64,000 bases of DNA from Auriscalpium vulgare (taxonomy: Eukaryota; Basidiomycota; Agaricomycetes; Russulales; Auriscalpiaceae), in NCBI GenBank assembly GCA_019915015.1, contig JAHBBC010000062.1, positions 18,847 to 82,846 of the forward strand. The letters run 5' to 3'. The translations under genes were made by a program, and so were the position numbers. Numbering within the stretch: position 1 is the first letter of the stretch; every line of letters starts with the position of its first letter. This document shows, one piece after another, positions 14,230 to 23,923 of this stretch. The notes under the pieces were generated by a model that saw nothing but the letters and a program-made list of their open reading frames with translations, was not told the origin of the DNA and ran no database searches.

Positions 14230-15056
14230 ATGCCGCTCTTTGGAAAGAAGCACGATGTACGACTCTCCTCTAGCCTGATTTTACCCCTTTAAAATCTGAC
14301 CCCGGCACAGAAGCAGGATCAGACCGGCGCTCCTCACCAAACCACCGCTGGCCAGGAGGCCTCTGGCCTCCGTCAAGACGCCTCTATGGGGAGAGGAACT
14401 GGCGCCGGCTCTACCGGTATGGATACTGGCATGACCGGCATGAACCCCGGCGCTGGCCAAGGCGGTCGCCAGAATTACGACACGAACATGTCCGGTCGTG
14501 GCGCCGGTGTCCAACAGAACGTAAGCTTTTCGATGTCCTGGATCTGAAGTATCATCTGACTAGTTCTCTCAGATGGGTGCTGGGGGTCCCTACCCTGGCG
14601 GCCAGCAACAGGGTGGCATGATGGGTCAAGCAGACCCAGTAGGTCAGGGAGGTCAAGGCCTTCCGCCGACCAACCACTACCAGCAGCCGGGACAAGGTCA
14701 TAAGCACGCTGGCACTCGCACGGCTGGTAAGATGGAGAGCGCTGTCGGCGCACTGGTCGGTAGCACTGCTTTGCAGGCGCGTGGCCAGGAGAAAGAGCAG
14801 TAAGTCTGCCCGGCCACTCAATACGCAATCATACCGCTTACAATTTTTCCCACCGTTAGAGAGGCTCAGGCGATCAAGTCGCAAAGCAGTGAGATCGCTG
14901 AGGCTGAGCGTCTTGAGCGAGAGGCCATTCAGCGTCGCGAGCGCGCTGTCGCCCATGGTAGGTTTAGGACGTTATGCTGCCTATCTCGATACTCACGGAT
15001 GTGATGTTTTCACAGGTGCGCACCCTGACAACAGGCACCTTGGTGGACGGGTTTAG
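14230..15056 (+). CDS. Small Gly/Gln/Met-rich hydrophilic protein
   Basis: Five exons (14230-14256, 14311-14520, 14573-14799, 14860-14957, 15016-15056), 200 aa, all GT..AG and in frame. The first half is low complexity (Gly, Gln, Met, Thr, Asn; repeats such as GMTGMNPG and PGGQQQGGMM). The second half is helical and charged (GKMESAVGALVGS, then EAERLEREAIQRRERA). The GKMESAVG block resembles short stress-associated hydrophilic proteins of fungi, but I cannot name the family. A TATA box, short leader and tiny first exon suggest strong, possibly stress-regulated, expression. The gene converges on the chitinase, with 118 bp between stop codons. Confidence 0.75.
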
Positions 15057-15174
15057 AACAACAATGTGTTCGCTGTCTTACGTTCATATGCCTAATGCTT
15101 CCATGAAACATTATATCAATGTAACTTTGTAATCACGACGAATATAATTCATGCGCGAACACATAGTAATGATC

Positions 15175-16684
15175 CTATGCAAACCCAGCGGCGCCGCGAA
15201 TGGATGTTATCAAGGTATCCTTGTAGTCGCCTCCGGTTTCCCACATGGCGAATCCACGCAGGCCTGTCTTTTTGATAAACGCGCCTTTGGCTGCGAAGGA
15301 CTTTGCATCATCGTATGCTACGAAGACTCGTGAAGTCGCGTTGTACACATACGGCTAAAAGAGCAGCTTCAGCACACATCCTGACAAAGGCAGAAGAGAC
15401 ATGGACGCACTGTCTGGCTGCAAGCATCAAACGAATGTGAAATGCCTGCCACCGGCGTGCCATCGGCATGCAAAAAACCCCCTGCGATGAGGCCCCAATA
15501 GTCGAAGTCCCCCTCCGCGCCCTGCGGATTGCCACACTCATCGGGGCCCGGATCCGGGTCGTCCCACTTGTCGCCCAGCGGCTGATCCGCCGCGTCGAAC
15601 ACAGGGAACGATGCCAGTGGGCCATTCGCACCCTGAGGGAGCGCGTCCGCCGGCTTGACGCGGAACGAATGCCCATACCCCGCCACGCCGAGGACGATCT
15701 TGTTGTACGGGATGCCCGCGGCATGCCACGCTTTCACGGCGGACACAGCGGAGCCGACCGCCTGCGTGTTGGGGTCTGCGACACATGCGTCGTCGAGCGG
15801 CGCGTTCGGGCCTGCTGTGGGCGACCACGGACCCCAGACATCGTAGTTCATGATTGCGATGTAGTCGAGCACAGTGGCGAAGCCGGAGAGGTTCGTGGAG
15901 GGATTTCCGGACGCGTCAGACCACGGCAGGACGGGTGTGGCGGCGGTGAGGAAGAGCTCCGCGCCGACGGGGTCCGCACGCAGTTCCTGCAGGAACGAGA
16001 GGAAGTGGGCGACGTCGTTCGCATTGACCTGATTACAGCCAATGCCAGCGTTGTTGGGGTACTCCCAGCTGAGAACTCGGATCAGCACTACCGCGTTTAA
16101 GGGGATAGACGAACTGAAGCTCACTCAAAGTCGATGCCATCCAGTTTGTACTTCGTGGCCAGCTGGGTAATTGTCTTCACAAATGCCGTGCGATTTGCAG
16201 CACTGCCCACGTCGGTAGAGTAGTACAGGCCGCCCGTCCAACCTCCTACTGACACGAGGGCTTTGACGCCCTGGGAACTTCGTCGTCAGATTCGCTTATC
16301 GGATCAGCAGAGCATACAACTCACGTGTGCATGGGCTACCGACACGAACTGCTGCAAGAGCGTCACATCACTGTCCGACAATGACAGCGACTTGACACTC
16401 GGCGCTGTCTCCCTGCAGCAGTTCTCAGTTCCAGCATACCTTCTCGAAGAAGAATCAAGGGAGAAAACGCACGCAAAGGAATATGTCATGTGGGTATACT
16501 TGCTCCAGCTCACGGTCGCGAGGGGCACGTCGTCAGCATGCCAGCCTGCGTACCAACTCGCAGCGACTAGGCTGTCCGCTGGCTTGCCATGGCCTGCTCC
16601 GCCTGGAAATGCACTGACGCTGGCAACGTGCCACGCGCCGGCCAGCAGAGTACTGAGCTTCAGCGCCAAGTGGAACGTGACCAT
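15175..16684 (-). CDS. Secreted GH18 chitinase
   Basis: Five exons on the minus strand: 16684-16473, 16412-16325, 16270-16125, 16068-15411, 15354-15175, giving 427 aa. The first residues form a signal peptide (hydrophobic LALKLSTLLAGAWHVASVSA), and the mature start is near residue 25. The glycoside hydrolase 18 core shows VSVGGWTGG, then the catalytic DGIDFDWEYPN (DxxDxDxE; Asp and Glu created across the exon 3/4 junction), MNYDVWG, and GYGHSF. The C-terminal GFAMWETGGD supplies the conserved barrel-closing Trp. Reaction: hydrolysis of chitin beta-1,4 bonds with retention, by substrate assistance. No chitin-binding module is seen. Likely roles are cell-wall remodelling or mycoparasitism/nutrition. 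A full transposon copy lies 305 bp upstream of the start codon. Confidence 0.93.
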
Positions 16685-17187
16685 CGCAAAAACAGGGAAG
16701 GCACAGATAGGTCGTGGATGGAAGATCTGAGGAGAGGAGTTGTTTGGCGTACAGAGGGTGACCGACACGCCAGCAGGGCAGCCTCAAGTCCTGCTATTTA
16801 TGTGACGAGGACTGGCACCACGGCCGTATACCACCGATACGTGTTTCTCAACTTCTTGAGCATGTGGTTCTGCAGGCAGCGGAGCAGTGTGAAAATATCT
16901 CGAAGCGAACCATTTGCCAGACGAGATGGAAGCAGAGACGAAGCATGGCTTGAGCCATATGATATCCGCAAAAGGCAGGTTCTGTATTAGGGGAGCTCAG
17001 AGTAGACCGTTTTCGTTTCCGTTTCGTTTTCAAACGCCTTTCGTTTTCGATTCGGCCCGCGGCATAAGTGACCCGATGTGTGACAATCGTGTGACTTTAG
17101 GTGACGCTCGCGTTGTGCGGCGTCTTCGTGTCTCACACACTCATTCCCTCGCGATACCTCCTTAATCTACACTCTCCTACTCTCTTA

Positions 17188-18784
17188 ATGCCCCGGAAAC
17201 GCGGCCGCTCGGACTCCGACCAGCCTGAGACAGCTCCGGGCAAGAAATCCCGTGAGGAGAACATCAGCTGGGGCACAAATAAGAAGCCAAATGAGCTGCT
17301 CCTGCAGCTCATCACGGAGCTCGAACAGCCGCAAAATCGCAAGGTTATGTTTGGTAACAAGCGTGGTGAGGTATGCAGGTGGCCCACGCATCATCTGGGC
17401 TTTGTTACTGACATCTTTCCAGAAGAAAAGCGGAGAAAGTAAGGTCGCAGCGGGTCAGCGGCTTGCTCGCATCCTCTGGAAGGATGCTCCGGACTCGGAT
17501 TTCGTCAGTCTGGGAGCAAAGGTGCTCGGGAAAATAAATCAGTATGTCCATACCCTTATTGGATGCCTCATACGTGCTCACAGGCTTGTGTAGGCTACGC
17601 ATCACCTATCACTCCAAGGTTCGGCGCATTAAGTGCACGGGTGGAGGTGTCCTCACTGGGAATGAGGCCATCGTCGACACAGGTGATGCCGACGATGGTC
17701 CAGATGAGTATTTGGTCTGCTACATAGGGCCAGATGGCCCATCCGAGGATACCGATGCACGCCACAAGAATATCTGGCGTAAGTTCATTTTGTGATCTCC
17801 GATGAGCACGCTGGAGGCTAACACATCCTGTGCAGAGGAGATCGAGGCCGAGTTCGCTGTCTTCCCCCGAATTCACGCGATCCTTGCCACCCGCCCAAAT
17901 GAAAACCCGATCATCATCACGACTGGGGTTGGTCCGGACGGTCACCGCACAGTGCACTATCAGCCTCCCGACGACGCGCCACCTGTGCGGCAACCGCGCG
18001 AAGAGGACATAGACCCCGTCCTACGCGTTCACGATGGCCCGGCGCCTCTCGCGCAAGACTCTTCTGCGACCGCACCCGGCCCGGGATCGCCACCGCAGAC
18101 GCCACACACTCCCAAAGAGAACCGCGTGCCGCCCTCGTCGCAAGCAAGTGCGAAGAAGACTCCCGCACACCTGTCGGAAGAGAAGCTGGAGAGCTTGAAG
18201 GGTCGCTTCAAGCCCACGTCACGCACCGGCATTCAAGACATACTGAAGGAGTCCATCGAGTAAGTAATACTAGTTGTTGGTAATGCACGTGGACTAATTC
18301 ATGTGGCAGGCGTAGCTTTGCGGTGTCAAAGGAAGAGAACATCCGCAAAGCTGTCGACAGGCTGCGCGATGACATGAATAGTCTTCGCCAAGACGCTCGC
18401 GATCGCCACGACCGCCTCTTTCGTGAGCTGCAGATTGGCTTGTGGACGAACGATGAGTATCGCCGCAAGTCGGAAGCACTTGACGATGACCTTCAGCTGC
18501 AGCTTCAAGATCTCCGTGAAAATATATCGCGCCTTCAGAATCCTCCTCTGGTTGTCGCCGCCGCTACGCCCGCTCGTTCCATCTCACGCACGGGCTCTAT
18601 GTCAACCGCTGCATCGACGCCTTCATCTCTGCCGCGCGCATCGACACCTCCGGATGATGAGCCCGAGAGCGAGATGACAAGCCAGAGAGAAAATAGTCCT
18701 CCCTGGGATGAGAGCCAGTTGGACAGAGATCTTGGACGAGGATCATCTGTGGTTCCAGACGAGTTGGAGCGAGGCTTAGTCTGA
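17188..18784 (+). CDS. Harbinger accessory protein, Myb/SANT-like plus coiled coil (copy 1)
   Basis: Five exons: 17188-17370, 17423-17541, 17594-17778, 17836-18259, 18310-18784; 461 aa, all junctions GT..AG and in frame. The first 20 residues are basic (PRKRGR, GKKSRE; likely nuclear localisation). Residues about 26-119 have the layout of a Myb/SANT-like trihelix domain: ISWGTNKKPNELLLQLI, then MFGNKRGE, LARILW, GAKVLGKINQLRITY and TGGG. A Pro/Ser-rich linker follows, then a charged coiled coil (about 304-380) and an acidic Ser-rich tail. Known for the superfamily: a second gene encodes a Myb/SANT-type DNA-binding protein needed with the transposase for nuclear import and end recognition. That this protein does so is inference. 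Confidence 0.82.
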
Positions 18785-18899
18785 TCATTTTGCTTTTGTC
18801 CTTTCTAACTGCAGCCTCTCATTTAATGCTACACAGTCCTTTCTTCTTTCTGATTATATCTCTCTTACTCTTTACAATCTCAGATTTAATCTTGTTCAT

Positions 18900-20223
18900 T
18901 TATACAAGTCCTGCTCGTTGAGCGGCTACTATTTCTGCCACAAGGCCACGTCTCCTAGCCTCGCAATCATCATCCTCTGTGATATCATCATCTATAGGAT
19001 CATCTGGCTCCCCCCTATCGTCCTCTTCCTGAGCACGTGAGTGCCAAGTCGCAAAGCTTGTCCCACTCGCCCATCCTTCGATGTCGAGCACTGCGTTGTG
19101 CAAGATGATGCAACATGAAATCCACCGACACGCTCGTATATGGTCCCGATTGTAACGGATATTGAGCCGTAAGCCACGAAGGGATTGCCATCGGCCCTTG
19201 AGTGCACCCATGGTGTGTTCAGAGCGAACGCGTAGGCGAGCTACGTGTTTGTCGAATAAGGCATTTGAGCGGTCTAACGACGCTGGTTTCTTGTGAACTG
19301 GGATGGTCCGCGAGCTGACAGGGTACGCAGAGTCACCCCATGCAAACTCGTCACCTCTGAAGAACCAGTCGGTATGCTTGACAGCTGCAGTATGCTCAAA
19401 TGCAGATGCATCATGAGCAGAACCGGTCATGCCAAGCGAATAGTCAACGATTCGTAGATTCGACGGTGTATTGCCAATCTGTGTACAGATATGTCAGTCA
19501 GGAGCTATTAGAAGATATCCAGCATACCTGGACGTTGAACCCATAGTTGCACTTCCTTGTGTAGTACGCGTCACCGTCGAGGCCGGGGCGACTGTACAGG
19601 ACAACAATTGTCCCGTCGTACATCACCCATCCCTCCCTCCAGGTGGATCCCGTGAAACCAAGCTGCTCATCAATCCACCTTTTCTCGACCTCTTTCTCCT
19701 CCTCTGTTAGCGGCCGTACAAACATCCCATGCAAGGACATCAGCGCCTCCTGACATCTCTCCGTGTATAGCTCCACAGCGCCCTCTGAACAGCCCGCTGC
19801 ACGGCTGATATCCTCGAGAGATGCGCCATTGCCATAGCGACCCATACGGTACAGGGTCACCGCTAATTGCGTTCGGATATCCTCCTGCGGGGTGTTCGAG
19901 TTGTTCTGGAATACGGGATGACCCTCGATGAGGCCAAGGATAGTGTCGAAGACGTGGGGAGAGACACGGAGCATGTTGATAAAGCGGTGGTGATGGGCAG
20001 GATCCTGTGCATACTCCCATGCAAGCTGGAGATTGCCGGCTTTAACGACGGGAGGACGGGGGTTGATGTAGCGGGAGGATAGGATGGTGTGAAGGATTGA
20101 GCTATCGCGTTGGAGCTGCTCCATCATAGCTGTGGCTGAAGATGGAGGCATGAGTGCCATCTGGATAGCCATATATGTGATGTATGCGTCGATAATCTCA
20201 TCGTGGTAGGTAGCACGGGCCAT
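18900..20223 (-). CDS. Harbinger-type DDE transposase (copy 1)
   Basis: Two exons, 20223-19528 and 19478-18900 (49-nt intron), 424 aa. The N-terminal helical region carries a helix-turn-helix-like segment (ASLEDISRAAGCSEGAV, about 134-150). The catalytic nuclease domain shows the first Asp in VMYDGT (203), the second in GSAHDASAF (255), and the Glu in RSEHTMGALKGRW (319). GDSAYP lies between them at about 281. This is the DDE_Tnp_4/HARBI1 pattern of PIF/Harbinger elements. The C-terminus is acidic (DDDITEDDD). All residues expected for cut-and-paste transposition are present and no frame is broken, so the copy looks functional. It ends 115 bp from the stop of the convergent accessory gene. 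Confidence 0.92.
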
Positions 20224-20376
20224 GGCTGGTGGAAGAGCTCGAAAGCAATGGCGGCGGTGTCGCGCAGCGGCGTAGATTGAGTGACATTATGTAATATCAC
20301 GCCGGGGCGCCGAATCGAAAACGAAAGGCGTTTGAAAACGAAACGGAAACGAAAACGGTCTACTCTGAGCTCCCCT

Positions 20377-20625
20377 AATCATCGCAGCATCTGGAATACA
20401 GTGATATTTTCTCTTTCCACCTGCCACCTGGTACCCTCAGTTCCCGTTTTAAATGTAACTCATCCGAAGTTTATCCGAGGCAGGTGACCCAATGACTTCC
20501 TCTCTCGACAGCGCACAGCGCTTGCAACGCGCCGCAAATACGCTGCGGTTCATCCTTGGGACATGCTATTGCTGATAAGACAGTCAAGAAAAGAAGGTCA
20601 TGGTCCACGCGGTATAGAGAAGAAT
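20377..20625. other. Unique spacer between transposon copies 1 and 2
   Basis: 249 bp of non-transposon DNA. Its right end (20625-20584, minus strand) is the severed 3' end of the old-yellow-enzyme coding region. Read on from the ATT target site, it continues the enzyme's frame as LLYTAWTMTFFS and then a TGA at 20586-20584. The rest (20377-20583) is presumably the original 3' flank of that gene. Confidence 0.7.
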
Positions 20626-20824
20626 AGGGGAGCTCAGAGTAGACCGTTTTCGTTTCCGTTTCGTTTTCAAACGCCTTTCGTTTTCGATTCGGCCCGCGGC
20701 ATAAGTGACCCGATGTGTGACAATCGTGTGACTTTAGGTGACGCTCGCGTTGTGCGGCGTCTTCGTGTCTCACACACTCATTCCCTCGCGATACCTCCTT
20801 AATCTACACTCTCCTACTCTCTTA

Positions 20825-22421
20825 ATGCCCCGGAAACGCGGCCGCTCGGACTCCGACCAGCCTGAGACAGCTCCGGGCAAGAAATCCCGTGAGGAGAACA
20901 TCAGCTGGGGCACAAATAAGAAGCCAAATGAGCTGCTCCTGCAGCTCATCACGGAGCTCGAACAGCCGCAAAATCGCAAGGTTATGTTTGGTAACAAGCG
21001 TGGTGAGGTATGCAGGTGGCCCACGCATCATCTGGGCTTTGTTACTGACATCTTTCCAGAAGAAAAGCGGAGAAAGTAAGGTCGCAGCGGGTCAGCGGCT
21101 TGCTCGCATCCTCTGGAAGGATGCTCCGGACTCGGATTTCGTCAGTCTGGGAGCAAAGGTGCTCGGGAAAATAAATCAGTATGTCCATACCCTTATTGGA
21201 TGCCTCATACGTGCTCACAGGCTTGTGTAGGCTACGCATCACCTATCACTCCAAGGTTCGGCGCATTAAGTGCACGGGTGGAGGTGTCCTCACTGGGAAT
21301 GAGGCCATCGTCGACACAGGTGATGCCGACGATGGTCCAGATGAGTATTTGGTCTGCTACATAGGGCCAGATGGCCCATCCGAGGATACCGATGCACGCC
21401 ACAAGAATATCTGGCGTAAGTTCATTTTGTGATCTCCGATGAGCACGCTGGAGGCTAACACATCCTGTGCAGAGGAGATCGAGGCCGAGTTCGCTGTCTT
21501 CCCCCGAATTCACGCGATCCTTGCCACCCGCCCAAATGAAAACCCGATCATCATCACGACTGGGGTTGGTCCGGACGGTCACCGCACAGTGCACTATCAG
21601 CCTCCCGACGACGCGCCACCTGTGCGGCAACCGCGCGAAGAGGACATAGACCCCGTCCTACGCGTTCACGATGGCCCGGCGCCTCTCGCGCAAGACTCTT
21701 CTGCGACCGCACCCGGCCCGGGATCGCCACCGCAGACGCCACACACTCCCAAAGAGAACCGCGTGCCGCCCTCGTCGCAAGCAAGTGCGAAGAAGACTCC
21801 CGCACACCTGTCGGAAGAGAAGCTGGAGAGCTTGAAGGGTCGCTTCAAGCCCACGTCACGCACCGGCATTCAAGACATACTGAAGGAGTCCATCGAGTAA
21901 GTAATACTAGTTGTTGGTAATGCACGTGGACTAATTCATGTGGCAGGCGTAGCTTTGCGGTGTCAAAGGAAGAGAACATCCGCAAAGCTGTCGACAGGCT
22001 GCGCGATGACATGAATAGTCTTCGCCAAGACGCTCGCGATCGCCACGACCGCCTCTTTCGTGAGCTGCAGATTGGCTTGTGGACGAACGATGAGTATCGC
22101 CGCAAGTCGGAAGCACTTGACGATGACCTTCAGCTGCAGCTTCAAGATCTCCGTGAAAATATATCGCGCCTTCAGAATCCTCCTCTGGTTGTCGCCGCCG
22201 CTACGCCCGCTCGTTCCATCTCACGCACGGGCTCTATGTCAACCGCTGCATCGACGCCTTCATCTCTGCCGCGCGCATCGACACCTCCGGATGATGAGCC
22301 CGAGAGCGAGATGACAAGCCAGAGAGAAAATAGTCCTCCCTGGGATGAGAGCCAGTTGGACAGAGATCTTGGACGAGGATCATCTGTGGTTCCAGACGAG
22401 TTGGAGCGAGGCTTAGTCTGA
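20825..22421 (+). CDS. Harbinger accessory protein, Myb/SANT-like (copy 2)
   Basis: Same five-exon structure and same 461-aa product as in copy 1: exons 20825-21007, 21060-21178, 21231-21415, 21473-21896, 21947-22421. No difference from copy 1 was seen in any translated block. The predicted role is the same, an end-binding or import partner of the transposase. Confidence 0.82.
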
Positions 22422-22536
22422 TCATTTTGCTTTTGTCCTTTCTAACTGCAGCCTCTCATTTAATGCTACACAGTCCTTTCTTCTTTCTGATTATATCTCT
22501 CTTACTCTTTACAATCTCAGATTTAATCTTGTTCAT

Positions 22537-23860
22537 TTATACAAGTCCTGCTCGTTGAGCGGCTACTATTTCTGCCACAAGGCCACGTCTCCTAGCCTCG
22601 CAATCATCATCCTCTGTGATATCATCATCTATAGGATCATCTGGCTCCCCCCTATCGTCCTCTTCCTGAGCACGTGAGTGCCAAGTCGCAAAGCTTGTCC
22701 CACTCGCCCATCCTTCGATGTCGAGCACTGCGTTGTGCAAGATGATGCAACATGAAATCCACCGACACGCTCGTATATGGTCCCGATTGTAACGGATATT
22801 GAGCCGTAAGCCACGAAGGGATTGCCATCGGCCCTTGAGTGCACCCATGGTGTGTTCAGAGCGAACGCGTAGGCGAGCTACGTGTTTGTCGAATAAGGCA
22901 TTTGAGCGGTCTAACGACGCTGGTTTCTTGTGAACTGGGATGGTCCGCGAGCTGACAGGGTACGCAGAGTCACCCCATGCAAACTCGTCACCTCTGAAGA
23001 ACCAGTCGGTATGCTTGACAGCTGCAGTATGCTCAAATGCAGATGCATCATGAGCAGAACCGGTCATGCCAAGCGAATAGTCAACGATTCGTAGATTCGA
23101 CGGTGTATTGCCAATCTGTGTACAGATATGTCAGTCAGGAGCTATTAGAAGATATCCAGCATACCTGGACGTTGAACCCATAGTTGCACTTCCTTGTGTA
23201 GTACGCGTCACCGTCGAGGCCGGGGCGACTGTACAGGACAACAATTGTCCCGTCGTACATCACCCATCCCTCCCTCCAGGTGGATCCCGTGAAACCAAGC
23301 TGCTCATCAATCCACCTTTTCTCGACCTCTTTCTCCTCCTCTGTTAGCGGCCGTACAAACATCCCATGCAAGGACATCAGCGCCTCCTGACATCTCTCCG
23401 TGTATAGCTCCACAGCGCCCTCTGAACAGCCCGCTGCACGGCTGATATCCTCGAGAGATGCGCCATTGCCATAGCGACCCATACGGTACAGGGTCACCGC
23501 TAATTGCGTTCGGATATCCTCCTGCGGGGTGTTCGAGTTGTTCTGGAATACGGGATGACCCTCGATGAGGCCAAGGATAGTGTCGAAGACGTGGGGAGAG
23601 ACACGGAGCATGTTGATAAAGCGGTGGTGATGGGCAGGATCCTGTGCATACTCCCATGCAAGCTGGAGATTGCCGGCTTTAACGACGGGAGGACGGGGGT
23701 TGATGTAGCGGGAGGATAGGATGGTGTGAAGGATTGAGCTATCGCGTTGGAGCTGCTCCATCATAGCTGTGGCTGAAGATGGAGGCATGAGTGCCATCTG
23801 GATAGCCATATATGTGATGTATGCGTCGATAATCTCATCGTGGTAGGTAGCACGGGCCAT
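22537..23860 (-). CDS. Harbinger-type DDE transposase (copy 2)
   Basis: Exons 23860-23165 and 23115-22537, 424 aa, identical in the compared translation to copy 1 with the full D203/D255/E319 triad. It is transcribed towards the accessory gene and away from the OYE gene body. Its promoter therefore lies in the terminal region now fused to the OYE 3' end. Confidence 0.92.
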
Positions 23861-23923
23861 GGCTGGTGGAAGAGCTCGAAAGCAATGGCGGCGGTGTCGC
23901 GCAGCGGCGTAGATTGAGTGACA

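Larger units (their letters stand above)
16989..20376. mobile_element. PIF/Harbinger-like DNA transposon, copy 1 (complete)
   Basis: 3,388 bp bounded by 68-bp perfect terminal inverted repeats that begin AGGGGAGCTCAGAG and contain runs of GTTTTCG/GTTTCCG. Inside are a Myb/SANT-like gene on plus and a DDE transposase on minus, arranged tail to tail. Flanks are ATT (16986-16988) on the left and AAT (20377-20379) on the right. These do not match directly, unlike copies 2 and 3. It appears identical to copies 2-4 in length, frames and all stretches compared. It sits 305 bp upstream of the chitinase start. Confidence 0.93.
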
